Notes: generated from the sequence alone by a model not told the origin. A stretch of 64,000 bases of DNA from Haliotis asinina (GCF_037392515.1 NC_090288.1:55723673-55787672); one strand, 5' to 3'. Numbered from the stretch's first letter, positions 23,201-38,200 are shown. Translations and numbers: made by a program.

Positions 23201-26200
23201 TTCTGGTGACTCTACAGACTTTGAGTCAATTTCTGATACCTCAAAACCTAAGCTTCCCGAAACCTCCTCTGAAGGCTCTGTTCCAACATCCTTAGAGCAC
23301 ATGCCATGTTCTACATTGGAAGAATCCTTCACTGCTTCAGTGTTTAACTTGCTCTGGCTTAAACATTCACTTTGCTGAGAATCACATGTCGGCTGTACTT
23401 TTAAATTCTCATCATTTAAGTTTTCATGTGATGACAGGCAACTCCCCGAATCTATTTCCATCTGCTGTTCTTGTTTCTCTGACAGGTTTTCTGCACACAC
23501 TTCCATCACTTCCCGAGCATCTGCCTCTCCTGTAGAAAGATCACTCCTTTTGACCAAATCCACGACCTCATCAGTCCGAGTCTGTCGTTCTTCTACATCC
23601 ATACTACTGTCTGCAGCTTCTGACCAGGATGTGTCTTTCTCTGAACATAAAATGCTACTTTCAGCCATTTCTTCTGAACTGTTTCTTCCTTCAGATCCTT
23701 GACATGCTGATTGGGGTGGCAGTAGAGACTCAGAAGCATCACTGTCAATGTCTGTAGAATCTCTTTGGCTACTTTCTCTCCTTTGACGCTTTGATGGAGG
23801 TCCACACAACTGAAAGTAAAGGAAGTTTTACAGCATTCATCCAAATATGCCAAACTCAAATTTTCAACCGTCATAGATTAGGGTTCTATTAAAAAAAAAC
23901 CTCAAATGTCTTTCATATTTCCTTGTGAGACATACTGGAGAGGCCAGTACAAAGTTTACAAACAATACCACATCCCATCTCCCCACATCAAAAGACATTT
24001 GTTTCAAGGAAGGTAGCTTAACTATGTAAAACCATCAAAACAAAGGAGCAAGCATGAACAAGGATAACATACCCGAGTTTAAGTATCTGCAAAAAGGTCC
24101 ACCAATCATAACCACCAGTTGTTTTGACAACTGTACATCCTAAGATGAACCCTTCTTAAACACACTTTTTGGAAAACTGGTTATTCCTGAATTTGAGTTT
24201 GGTTCCTTACCTGTTCATTCCTGTCATCAGGAGTGACAGGTGTGTGTGGCAGCAGGGGCTTGATGCCATTCTTGTTCTGCATTTCCTCCAGTTCAGCTTG
24301 GGGGGAGCCTGGTACAGCGGTCAGTCCCAGTTCCACGCCAGAGCCTTGCTGCAGGACTGATGGAGAGGGAGTGGACGGAGTGGGAGTCAGAGGCTGCTCC
24401 TGTGACATCGACTCTCGTGCAAGACGGCGCTTCTTCAATGGAGTCACAAAATCTACAACATAAATGGCAACATTAATTCCAGGAATCTTGTTCATACTAA
24501 CGTCAAATTTAAATTTAAATTTACGTCAAGTTATTAGGTCAGTTTCTCCTTCCAACAGAAGGACGACATGAAGGAACATATGTACCAATGAAAAAAATGC
24601 ACTTACTGGCATTTATGGTTTTACAGTGAGCTATGAGACTGGCAGTGCAGAGATCCTCGGGTACTGTTTCAAGGGTCACATTCATTGACAGGTACAGTTA
24701 GCCGAGTCATAACAAACTCACTTCAATTAAAGTAACATTACATGTCTTTCAAGAATATGGCATGGTGAGTATTACTGTGTCCCTCAAGACAACATAAATG
24801 TAATTTCCTGAAAAAAATTGATAGTTTATGCTTATCCTGACTCATGACATAAGCAATTAAGCTTGATTGCCTAAGTCATAAGTCAGGATAAGGAAAAATA
24901 TATATGTTTCTGCATCTACTTCATACATTTGTGCGTAAAGGACGTACAGTTTCAAATCACATAAAAACCTGATACCAGCAATGAAATTTTCACAGAAGGA
25001 TATTAACATGCGAACATGTGTGAACAGTAGAACTGTACTCCATGAAATGTTAATCAACAAGAACTAACCTGCAGGTGGAGAACCACCAGGACTTGGTAGG
25101 CAAACCGTTGGGTTGGGGCTAGCACTCCCATGGACAGGCGACGCACTGCCACTGTCACTAGAGGGAGGACCAGTTTCAAACATTGCCTGTCGTAGCCAAC
25201 GCTGTAAACAAACATTCAACATCAATACTAGATACAACTAGGTTGTGGCTGGCACCATCCTGTCCATGGACAGGTGATGCCAACACACTGACCTTAGCTA
25301 ACACTGTAAAACAATGATTCAACACCGATAGTTAAGCGACATCGACTACTGACTGAAATAGACCCATGAAAGAACTTCACTGTCAGACAAGTTATGAAAT
25401 CCAGAAAGGATTGCAGTTAACCAAAACATTTTTTAAATAGTAAGCACTTGAAGGCTGATTGAAAGTAGCTGGAGGGAATCGACATTTCTATTCATGAGAT
25501 GCTACAGCAAATCACACCAAAAATGTAATTTTCAAAACATACAGAAAAGCTTGCACACCTTTTTGGCAGACCCAATACTGTGTTCATTACTGTTCTTGGG
25601 CTGGGGTATGACAGCTGGTGGTGCAGCGGACCCAGCACTCTGGCTGTTGCGCCGAGGGATGTGCTCCATAGCATTGCGTGGACTTGGTAAGCAAGTGACA
25701 AACATGGTCTCATCCACACTCACTTCCAAGGGCTCCGTCTTTCCCACTCCTGAGGGCACTGGTGGCTTGATATCTGTACTCCTCTCACTCATCCACTCAT
25801 TGAATAAGTGCTGGAAGCACAATTACTAGAATATTTTACATGGGAGAGGAAAAAAGGGGACATTTTACAGAAAAAAGGTTCAGAGTATTATCAGATTGTA
25901 GTAATTACTGTCATGGGTAAAAAATAATTTGCAATGTCAACAAACAAGAAACGAAGGAATTAAAAAAGGATGACTTCTGAATAAATAATAACACTAGAGT
26001 ATCTTCAATCAAAACTTATCTTAAGCTTCCAACCTGGCAGTCTATTGTATCTGAAACCTGGCAGTCTATTGTATCTGAAACCCATCATCTTCCCCTATCA
26101 GCTAATGCACCTGAACCCAGGACGTGTGTAACACTGGTTTGTGTCATAATATGCTACATACAGCTTATCATTAGCTCTCTGTAACACATAATGAATTAAT

Positions 26201-29200
26201 GTTCCTCCTGATCTAGGTCTGCATTCATTTGATCATGCAACTCGGACACAAAGGAGGGAATGAAGAATCTGTAGTAAAGCAATTTTGAGAAACAGTTTCT
26301 AACAAAGTTTCTTCCAGCTTTACTGTGTATTCTGCTAACCCTACAAAGGCTCATCTTTCTAACACTACCCAGACGTCCGCTTCCAAAATTACTAAGTCCC
26401 TGGTTTCAAAACTCTGCCTTGTCTCAGATGTCGGACCATACCTAGTCTTCTGTTTGCAACTTTGTCTTCAAACCCTGCACCGTCTCCTGCTCTCTACCCT
26501 CCCTTGTATACCTACCCTCCCTTGTATTCCTACCATCCTTCAGTACCTATGAGGTCACTACATACACAGATGTTTAACATATTGATGTTATGTTTCATAA
26601 TATGCCAGATAAAGCTTATTACAAACTCTCTTTAGTACATAATGAATCACTATTCCTCCTGATCTAGGTCTGCATTCATTTCATAATGCAACTCGGACAC
26701 AAAGGAGGGGAAAATGAAACAGTATTGCAGGAAGAATTTCAGAGGGACAATCAAAAAGACTAACACAAAAATATGAGTTTTCATAATCCATACCTTCTTA
26801 GTTTTGTGGAACTTGAAGCCTGCTGCATTGGGACTGCTGATGTCTGCTGATGCAGGAGTCTGTGAGGGGGTACCTGGGGTTGACCCTGTGTTGCTGTTTT
26901 CATCAGCTGACACAATCTCCATGATAGCTGCAGCACTGTTGACTCTACTTCTTCTGATAAAACAAATGTTAAATATATATAGTATACTTGCAACATATTC
27001 CTGGTGAGATAGTATGGGCTGGTAGTAGGGGTCATTCTTTTGACATTGCATTAAAAACAGAGGGAAAACGATGAAAGGTAAACCTACCTCCTGGCATGTT
27101 TCTTGTTCTTTTTCCTGAAATGATCAAAGTATACATTAAAACATTTGGAATTTGTTCATACAGTGCAATAACAAAGTCAGCAGGAATTTCTGTACATTCT
27201 GAACAAAACTAAGTCACCTTCTGAGATTTGCCAGATGCTTTATGTGTCTCCTCTCACATTTTTTCTGCACAAGATTTGACAGTGCTTCAATGATATCAGC
27301 TTCACAGAAGCCCTCAAATTCTCCTTCAGAACTATCAACTTGCACCTGAGACCAGGCAACCATACAAGTTCTGTCAAACATTTCTTGCAAAATGGCTATT
27401 CATCTGACTAATGCACCCACAAATACAATCTCAATTCAAATGAGATGAAAGACTTCGGCACACTGAGTGACACAATGAATGGTTGGAGATGAGCCTGCAC
27501 ACAAACCACATGTTTCAAAATGGGTGAGTCTATTTGTCAATAGGGAAAAAACTGGCCAACTAGAGTGTACCATTACATTGGTAGGGGTGTCAGGTCACCC
27601 ACTATCTACTGCTGAAGACAATGGCATCTGGTCATAACATACAATTTGCAAAACCTTTCTATATTTAAGTCTGAAAGGAGTACAGGAAATAGTGATTTCT
27701 GGAGGGCAATTCACACAGAATAGGATGTCTTCATCTTGGTAACAGGTGAAAGCTCAATTTTCACAAAAAGATATATATCTTGGATGTGTAACCAAGCCAC
27801 TTTGACAAGTAAGCTGGTAAAATATGTTGCATTATTTTAACGTTCTTTTTCTGTGTATTCAGGACCAGGTGCTGAATACTGAACTGGACCACACAGGTAT
27901 GGTATTGAATGATGATGACTCACCCTTTTGTTGGGGTTGCTTTTGTTGGAGATTCTGGTTTGGGTTTCTCTTCTGGCTCCTCCTTCACTGGAGGTGGTGG
28001 GAGTGGGGCTGGCACTTCCTCTACCTGAAAGGTAAGATGTATCTCATCAGCTGAACATCTACAACCCTACAGATCCATGTCAACGAGAATGACCTTTTGA
28101 TAGCCACTTATGACAAGAATGGGTTGCTGCAGAACAGTTCTAATAGATTTTCACAGGTAGACACTGTTTTGCACAGTATTTGAGTCCGTTTCACAAGGAA
28201 AAGAACCTGAAGGGATGTAGATGTGAGGCTGTTAAGCCTTTAATGAAATCCATGAGCTTGATTTCTGAGCTAACAAATCAAAGAAAACACAAACCTCACC
28301 ACTAACCCATGAGTTGAACAACTTCATCCTGCACATGTGTCTCATAGTGCCCCTTAGCCACTTAACACATTTCATGTGCATAATTTACACATGTTGTAAA
28401 CTTTCAGAATATGCTACTTTGAGTCCATCATTAGTTCTCTGTGTCACGTCTTCTACTACATCCAGTCCAACCAAGTCTTCTGCATCACTACCATTTCTTC
28501 TGCATCCATCCCAACCATGTCATTCACATCCAACCATACTATCTCTTGTTTAGGATCCATCCCCATGTCGTCTTCACATCCAACCCAACCATGCCTTCTG
28601 CTTGCAACCCAAACACGTCTCCTGCCACTGAACGTCATCTTCAATATCCAACCCAACCATGTCTACAGCAACATCCAAGTCTTAAACATCCGACCCTATG
28701 TCTTCTGCATCCATTCAAAGTCTGGTACATCCAACACTAGGACGTTTTCTACATCCAACCCTACTTCTTCTGCATCCAATCCCTTCTTCAGGATCCATCC
28801 CCACCTCGTCTTTCATCCAACCCTACTACGTCTTCTACATAAACCGTAACCATGTCTTCTACATTTAACACTACTAATTCTAATACTACAAAGTCTTCTA
28901 CATCAAAACCTACTACGTCTTCTACATAAACCCCAACCATGTCTTCTACATTTAACACATCTAATATTACAAAGTCTTCTACATCCAACCCTACTATGTC
29001 TTCTACATCCAACCCAACCAACCAAATTTTCTACATCCAACCCAACCATGTCTTCCACATCTAACACTACAAGTCTTCAACACCAAACAAAATCACGTCT
29101 TCTGCATCCACCCCTTCGTCTTCTACATCCAACTTTACCATGTCTTCTGTTTCCAAACATATTGTATCCTCAGTATCTTACCATACCTTGACTTCTGCCT

Positions 29201-32200
29201 GCAACCTGACATACTCAAGTGTCTAAAGTCAATCAACTATACCACTCCAACACTTCACATGCATAATGAATTACATTCCCTAGTTTCATAATATAGATAT
29301 ACACACCATTAGCTCTGTGTAACAGATAATGAATTATTGGTCTTCGTTAACTATGTCTGCATTCATTTCACAACTTGGACACAAAGGATGGAAATGGAAT
29401 ATCAGGAACACTTTTTCTCTTATGAAGAACAGTTTTGGTCAAGAAGTTGATGAAACAGTGTTTCCAACCCTACCTTGTATTCACCTTCACACGTTTATGC
29501 TCCAACCTTAGACAGTTTTATGCCTTTACCCTTCTCCTCATACTGAGGAGAAGGTCACACAACAAAATCCCTTCTCAAACATTACCTCATAATCTCAAAC
29601 GAGCACACATGAAAACACTTTCAGATGCATATCAAATGCCTCCCACATTCTTTGGATAGAGAGGCGACTTAAGAAATACTTATTTCTGAATACAAATTTA
29701 TGTACGCCTTCATTTACAATCAATCCTTACATCTGGCTTTTTAGTAGTTTCTAGTCGAGCTAGTGCTTCTTTCCGTCTTTCCTCCCTTTTTGCCAATTTC
29801 TCAAATGCCTTCATGATAGCTTCCATCTTCCTTTCTTCACGTGTCTGAAACAGTGACCAAATACTGATGCATAATCATCTCAAAACAGGTGTTGCATATC
29901 ACTGACAAAGGACACTGCATTATCATAATACCTACAGATACACCTAAACGCAAAAGCAGTTGGGCCTAAAACTAGTGAAAGATACACTGTCTCTAGTCTT
30001 TGTAGTTCTTTGCACTGCTGAATCAAAACAACTTTGTTATCAATGTTAACACAAATGGTGAGAAATAATTTCTATGGGTCAGGACACTTTAAAGAATTCT
30101 TAAAGAATGGAAAAACATTGTTACATGATAGTTTATGTGACATATCATATTTTGATGCATCCTGTTTCAGCCCTTTCAGAAACTATTGACCCTCACCATC
30201 TTTTTACACCTTTCTACTGCCTCCTGCTCCGACTCAGAAGACAAGTGAGTCTCTAGTTGCTGAGCCTGGAGATCTATTGTCTGTTCAGAAGCAGGTGCCA
30301 CAACAGTGGCAGGCTTCACTTCCACCGGTTCTTTCTTCACTGGTGATGGCTCCTACAATGAATTAAGTTCAGTAAATTCCATTATCCTACAAACTGAATC
30401 ATTTAGTAATTCAGGGTGCTTAACTGATCTATGCTGAAGGACACTGAGCTCATTTTTAGCTGAACTGTTTGGTTAACAACATGTTGAAGAATGTTGGATA
30501 ATAGAAACTAGTAATATCATAAAACAAATCCAGAATACACTGATGACATTGTCTGGAAAAAGAAAATCAAATATTTCCTTGCATAAGAAGACCTTACGCG
30601 TTATGTCAAGGCCATATGTCAGAATAGTAAACAATGTTACATTCATTTGTCAGACTGAGCTTTATCTAACTGAGTTATTCATTAAGCACATGAACATGAC
30701 AACATGAGTAATCACCTCCATGGGGTGGACCACCTTCTTTTCAGATTGAGGCTTAACAGGGGAAGCAACTGGTGTTACAGGACTCTTGGGGGGTTGTTTA
30801 ACCTTGGTTCTAGCAGATTCTCTCTCTGGGGCACTGAATCTTCTTGTTCTCTTCTTCTCCTTCACAGGTGATGGTGGTGGAGGTACAGGGGCAGGAGTGG
30901 GTGTTGGAGTGGGTGCCGGGGCCCGCGGCTGTGATTCCCTAAAACAGTGGTAACACCAAGATTATAGCTAGCCAAACTGGCTGCCACTGGGACCATAAAC
31001 ATTCACAGTGCTATGGCTACAATCCAGAACAAATGGTTCCTTTTGCTTGCTATTTCCTGGGATAAATATAATTCATTCATAATTCATATTTAAACAAAAA
31101 AACAAAACAGAAACTTACTAAGGAGTTGCAAAAGGTTATTCTCCATTTCAACTAAGTAAAAAACACTTACTTGTTTTGAGAATTCCTTAACTTCTTCCCG
31201 AATTTTGAGACAGGACAAGTGACTTTTTGACAAGTACATTCCACATTAAATGAGCTGAAAGGAGATATGAATTGCATTAGTCATAATAGGTACAATTATC
31301 GATAATCACTACAAACATACAAAACACAAAGTGCATGGTGTAAAACTGCACAAAAACCCTTCTAACAATCAGCAAAAGAATACTACTGAGTGTAAATACT
31401 ACTTACCACTCTTTATAGTTGTAATCAAAGGGAATTGTTATTTCTCCTCCTTTCGGGATGTCCTTCTTGGAGATGACAATAAACTGAATGTTACCTTTTT
31501 CAATCACATGCTGAACCTGAAAGAAGTCATAAATAGAGATTACAAAAACTGCCATATGACATTTGCTTGTCTTTATCAAAATGATGCAGATGATTGATCT
31601 TTAATGATATTCTTCTGAAGTTTACCTCAATGTAATATACTGTCATTGAGCAGTTACACCAGAGAACAGTAAATGAGCGAAAATATTAAATGTGATAGTG
31701 CCCACCTCAGCATTTGGTGTACATGACCTCCTAATAAATCGAGCATCACCACCATAAGCACTTGCATCAACACATAAGTCCAGGTCCTCAAACTTGGAGT
31801 AAAACAACACAAAAGGATGAAGTCTGGAAAACAAACATTCACAAATACAATTCTCCATAGGAAACATTGTGGTATAACCTTATCATGTCACATAGAAATC
31901 AGAATACAGCCTGATATACTACATTATCATGATATACTAATTTATCAAGGTTTATGGCAATAAGAAATTAAAGTAATCTTCAGGGAGTCTAAATGATGGT
32001 ATGAATTTGTGGCATCAATGAAACACGTACAGAAAATGGACCCAGAAACCAAGCTGTCTACAGAAGTTGTCAAACTGAAGAAACATTCTCACTTTCAGAT
32101 AATTCACTTGCAAAATCCAGATGTCATACAGCATTTTGACTTTAAAGATACTTCTTGATACCAGACTGTTAGTGTCAACGTGGTACAAACATAGTACAGT

Positions 32201-35200
32201 AGAATAGTGCTCTGGTCTTACTTCTTCATGACACTTTCCGTGTTGAGATGCTCGCGAAGCATGACCGTTCCCTTGAATTCTATCACAGCTTGACCTTGAG
32301 GAATTAATTCCTTGGCAACAAGACCCTGTCAAAGCAGCAAAAACACCAGTGAGCAATAAATATGTGAGCAAGTGAGCAAGTAACATATGCCTGTTGCAAG
32401 GGAAGACTGATGGTATCAGGCGGTAACCCTTGCTGACTTGGATGAAACGTGTCATCTTATCCCAGTTGCTAAGATCGAAGTTCATGCTCTGGATCACTGA
32501 ACTGTCTGATTCAGACTCGATTATTTACAGACCACCACCACACAGCTGGAATATAGCCAAGTGTGGCATAAAACTTAACTCCCTCACTCTTAAGTTCATC
32601 TTGTTTCAGACCAGCTGACTACTGCAGGTCGCGTTTCACATGTACTAATCAAATCAAGATTATGAATGATCTAACCACAAGTTGATCAAGTGAAGAGACC
32701 AGATAACAGTGTCACTATCTTTGTTCATCAAAATCATTTAGGACAAGACTTCATGAACAGATAAAAACATTTGGAAACAACTGCAAGTGTCAGTCTCACC
32801 TTTCTATTTGTCTTGACCTCAGCGACAACACATTGCTGAACCAGCAGCTTGTCAGTCACCGGACTGTCCGACTATGAAGAAGAATGCAAGAAGAATGTAA
32901 GTACAGTTACATAGTATCAAGAAACAGCCATCATAAAAGATTTCTATTGAATGTAATAGAAAGTAACCCTCGTCCACATGTAATATATCTACATAACCAA
33001 ACTCATCTTCTGACTGGAACAAATATGCAACAAATACATCATATAAATTGTATCACAATCAAAGTCAATGATATGTCAAGAAAAAGAAAGGTACAATTTT
33101 TCTCTCACCAAAACTCCATTGGTTTTTGTCAAAGACAGCAGGTCCCTCATTCCAGCACTATAGTGATTCTCTTTGGCAACCTCATAGGAATCTGACCAAG
33201 GGCTAAACATACAAACATATGGAATCAGAAACAGGAATAACAGGTAGGTATAAACTTGTCTCAAGTAAAATGTCTACATGGTTTCTGATTTGATAAGTCA
33301 GATATATGTGTGTTAATTTCATTATTGTTAGCACAACCAAAGAAGTCTCCTATCTTCAATGAAATCAAAAGAGTTAAAAAGTCCAATTGCCACTGAAATG
33401 GGGATTATTTAATAATAGTTAACCTCTCCCCCGATCAATTCCACCTCTTGCATGACTTGCACATGTTCCAAACAAAAGACTTGTGAAGATATGGGTGAGA
33501 AATGTAAACCATGCTTGTTGTAAAAGCCTACTAAAAAGATCAGGTAGTTAGTCTTGTTGACTTGGTTGACATGTCGTCATATCCCAATTGCACAGGTTGA
33601 TGCTAATGCTATTGGTCACTGGACTGTCCTAGTCCACACTTAATCATTTACAGAAGGGTGCCATATAGCTGGAATACTGCAGTGTGTGGTGTAAAACTTG
33701 CTCACTCCAAACAAAAGGGATATACAAACCAAGAGCATCTCGGCTGAGAATAGTATTTAGACATGTTGAGCTAATCGAAGGGCTGTTCAATATCAACGTG
33801 CATACTTGTATGACAATAGTTCAATTATCCTTCAAAGATAGTGCAGTATCTATCACAAACAACTTCTTTCTGCCCTCTGACACCTGTGGTGTAGAGTGAA
33901 TATTCATTCTCACCTGAACATACTGTTCCATGGGTCACCATTATCATTTGCAACTGAGACAGAAGTCTTCCTCCTTTTCTGTAAAATACAATTCAAATAT
34001 TTGACAAACTGCATGTGAAAGAAACATATATGATGATTTAATTTACATACGAAAAACATGCAGATTCCAGCAAGAAGACTTTGCCACTGTTTTTCATCTT
34101 ATCAGAATCTCTTGTCAGCACAGATTTGGGTATAGCATTTTAACCCGATCACATGAATACAAAGAAAACAACACAAGAAAAAGACTAACCATTCAGTAAG
34201 AACTAGCATGTGAAGTTATAAAATTAATTGTTAAGTATTTTTCTGGAGAAGTGATGTTTCCATGTGAGACCCTTTGGTAGGGAAAAAGGGTTCAAATTAA
34301 AATTTGAAAATCAAACAAAACTGCCCACTCCAGAACAAATGTACAGCCCAACCATTTACTGGTGATACAAATATTAAGTAATAATATGAAATAGAATGAC
34401 TGAATAAAAGTTTTTCAAAAGTTCAGCTTCGATCAAACCAAAAAGGTTAGATTAAGTCAGAAATTTGAAAGGTCATTTGATACAATGTGAGATGGAAGAA
34501 GACAGTTCTACAGAGTGTAATGTATTGAATGGCATTTATCATTGACAAGGTTGAGATTTCCAAACTTCATTGACCTCTTGAGAACTTCTGTGACAAATGA
34601 ACTGGCCGATACCAGTATTAAGAACAAAAGGAAACAACATACCTTTACGATTCTTACAGGCTTCTGAATACTGTCTTTGGCAATCTAGAAACAAATAATA
34701 CATAACATAAGAACAATTAAAGGTGCTACGGAAGTCTGAACTTAGTTACAATTAGCATCAGTTATATAGTAGTCAGAACACAAAGGCAAAATGATAATGA
34801 CTATACAAGATATTATTGGACACAAACTGGGAAGGGCTGGTACATCCCCCACCATGGCAATCTGATGAATAAATGGGCAAAATGCAGCAAATTTTGTAAA
34901 ATTTGTGTTTTTCTACACCTTAGAAAAAAATAAAACATTTTTTATCTGGTGATAACAATGGTGCTTGAAACAGACAATCTGGTGATTGATGTTAAGTGCA
35001 TTGATCCACACCAAGGTTTCTTCACCCAGTATACTGAGTATGGATCTGAAATGTTTTTAGCAATATACCAAAAGTAGGCCTCATACACTGAAACCATGAG
35101 GTGAATCAAGCCGAGACTTTCCACATTATAAGCGAATGCTTTAACCACTAGGTTATTAAATGACCTCTCATTAAATAACAATCACAAAGAATTCGGAAAA

Positions 35201-38200
35201 AAAAAACAACTGTAAGAAAGCTACATACCTTTGTTTTCTGTTTCTTGTTCCCATCCTTCCCCATATTTTCCTTTTCTTTTTTTGTCATCCTTTTTTCCTT
35301 TTTTATTACATTTTTCTTTGGTGAGACCTTTTCTTTGGGCTTTGAGATCCGCCTCTGCTTGACAACCTTCCCCTTTGTTGGCGTTAAGGATTTCTTGTTG
35401 AGGGATGCCAGATGATTAGCAGCTTCATCTGGATCTGTGTCAGTAGCACTTGTATCTGTTATCATACAGATAAAAACTAAAATGTTTACTCAATGGCAAG
35501 ACCACACATTCTAAATTTGATGTCTGAACAACTCATGGTAGCTTTCACTGACTTCTACTACTCATGCAACACAAGTTTATCATCTGGGTTTGTACAGTGG
35601 AAGCTTTCAAAACCGACATCTGTCCAAGTTGTCACCAATGGCTTGAAGATCATATATACTCTAGGGGGTGCAAATGCATAAATCACTCGCTGACATCATT
35701 ACAAATGAAACCCTGTCATTATAACTCCTCATTTTGATCTTTAATCACCTTAAATCAACCTTTTTGACAACAGTGCACAATTCTCAACAGCAAACGACAT
35801 GTCAACTAATCAGAGCAGCGCGTCACATAATAGTAGGTAGAGATATGAGGGTCTATGCAGAATTCATCTACATTTCAGGGGGTAAACTATTTCGTTTACA
35901 GGTTTGTACAAACCTGAAATCGCGACACCTGTTGTGAAAAATGCAAGCCATATGTTCTCACAATCTGCTATCATTTAGTTTTGTCTCCTACTTTTCCTAG
36001 TTTCTGAGTTACAACCCTTGTTTTCATAGATGATTCTGTCAAAATCACTCGGTGTTGCTAGGTTGTAATCTGTGTTAGGTGGTATAAACCTACACGTTAC
36101 TTGTCATTATTCACTTGATGAATTTATAACAGGTATAATTAGTGGTAACACCACCTAGATTACCCAACTAAGGTTCCCATTTAGCATTTCTTGCGTCTGG
36201 ATCGATCAATGGATTAAACGATAACACGCTGATTGATTAATTACTTTTATGCGGATTTAAATGGGGGGATTTGCCAAAAGGTAGTGTTTATGTATGTATA
36301 TTTACTAATCTATACTGAATACACTCTGTCGTGCCTGTGTCTATGTAAAAACAACACCCTTCTTTCAAAGGATTAACCGCCAATACATTGATTGATTGCT
36401 CATTATTGGCTAACTAAATTACTTTTTTAAAAAGAATGATGCACATTGTGCAATTAGTTGCCCGGTGTACCATCTTGGGTGACCAATGAGATTACAGCAA
36501 TGTAAAAAATCTGAACCAATACATCACATTTTCGTATATTAGACTGATAAAAGACTGATAAAATCACATGGGAAATATGCAGATGAATTATACATTACTC
36601 GTTTTTGTTGCTATTGATGGATACATTCCTCGAACAAGGTAATAGCTTGACATTGCTCCTATAACTTTAATTATTTGCATTTTGTTTTTATTAAGTTGTC
36701 GTAGCTTTCAACAGAATCATTGTTTTCGTCGTGAAGTGTAATGATGCAGACGACATACACTAGGGTGTGTGTGCGAATTATGATTCATATATGCAAACTA
36801 TAAAATGTCTAGACATTACCGTTATACATTCGCAGATCGCTTCTTTTTATTAACTTTCAAATTGCATACAAATATGATTATAAAGTAATTAGGATTATGA
36901 GACCAAATATAAAGACATATATTTACAAGTGTCTACATACTGGTGAGTGAACGTTACAAACCAAGTACATTTAAAAAGTGAAGAAATTTATCGTGCAGTA
37001 CTTTCACTTCGACCCCAACCTCGCTTATATTACAGGTTGTGTCATGTAAACTCCTTTTGGTTATGATTCAAATACATATTTAACTACTAGCAGAAAGTAG
37101 TTTTGATTTTCTAAAACAAACCATAATTTCAATAATTTAAATGGACTGTAGTCCGTGACTTCACGATTTTCAAAAATGGCGGTGGTCTGTCTCAGGATAA
37201 ATGCTATTTAAGTTTGTTTTCACCGACTTGCAAAACCAAAATTACTTTCTACTGGTAGTAAAACATGTATTTTATTGATGGACAATAGGATTTTGCATTA
37301 CATTGCTTATAACATAACAATTTCACTCTTGGAAGGGAGGTGGAGGTCAATATAATATTGCGTGCAACATCAATGTCAATTCGACCCCCACCTTGCTTCT
37401 GTGGAAGAAGTTGTTATGTTACAAGTTGTGTCATGCAAAATCCTTTTGGCCATGATTCAAATGCATATTTAACTACCAGTATTTGATTTTTTAACTTGAT
37501 GAGAACACCATAATGTCAATATTTTTAATGGACTTTAGCCCAAGACTTCACGATTTTCAAAAATTGTGGCGCCCTGTCTCAGGATAAATGCAGTCTGAGT
37601 AAACTTAGTCTAAGTGTATTTCGTTACACTCCGCCACTGAGTCTAACAAAACCCAATAGAAGGTCGCGCCAGGTAACCTTTGAGCGACCAATGACCATCC
37701 AATCAAACGCGAGACAGTTAAATAGATTTAACCAACCAGACATCGGCTATTATTTAGGGATAGGAGGGACTTTCAAAATATTCAGGTCACTGACACAGAA
37801 CTCTCCACACACAAAAATCTGCATGTAACACAATTATTTGACCTGCAGTATATACGCTTTGGGGTTTCTGTTGACCTGGTTACCATTAGCTAACATTTCC
37901 ACTCGATGACATCCTTGACATCCATTTTCAGCGACTGCTTACTCACCGACAGAGTTACATAACCTAGCTGTGGTTTCGTTTGTGAGGCAAGAGAGAAACA
38001 GATGGGTTTTTCGCAACTTTTGAATGCTTGGTATTAATTAACCACAAGCTTTTTTAAAAAATAAATGGTGTTTCGTTTATGACTAACCAGAAGTCTTTCA
38101 TATGCAGTGGTAAAAAGACTACCAAAAAAATTGAGTTTAATCGTTCTTTAATATCTCGGTCATGTCCATGACTTGTGCATTTATCATCACCTCTGCAATC

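Larger units (their letters stand above)
20282..25558 (-). other. KMT2E introns 21-28 contents
   Basis: The longer introns here (20,715-21,206; 21,303-21,627; 22,195-22,576; 23,810-24,210; 24,453-25,068) contain no second gene, RNA or mobile element I can identify. Intron 21 (25,202-25,558) holds the decayed exon copy listed separately. Confidence 0.5.
29845..35228 (-). other. KMT2E introns 5-15 contents
   Basis: Apart from family B repeats in introns 7 and 9, the introns longer than 300 bp (29,845-30,196; 30,353-30,715; 31,824-32,221; 33,979-34,642; 34,685-35,228) hold nothing recognisable. Confidence 0.5.
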
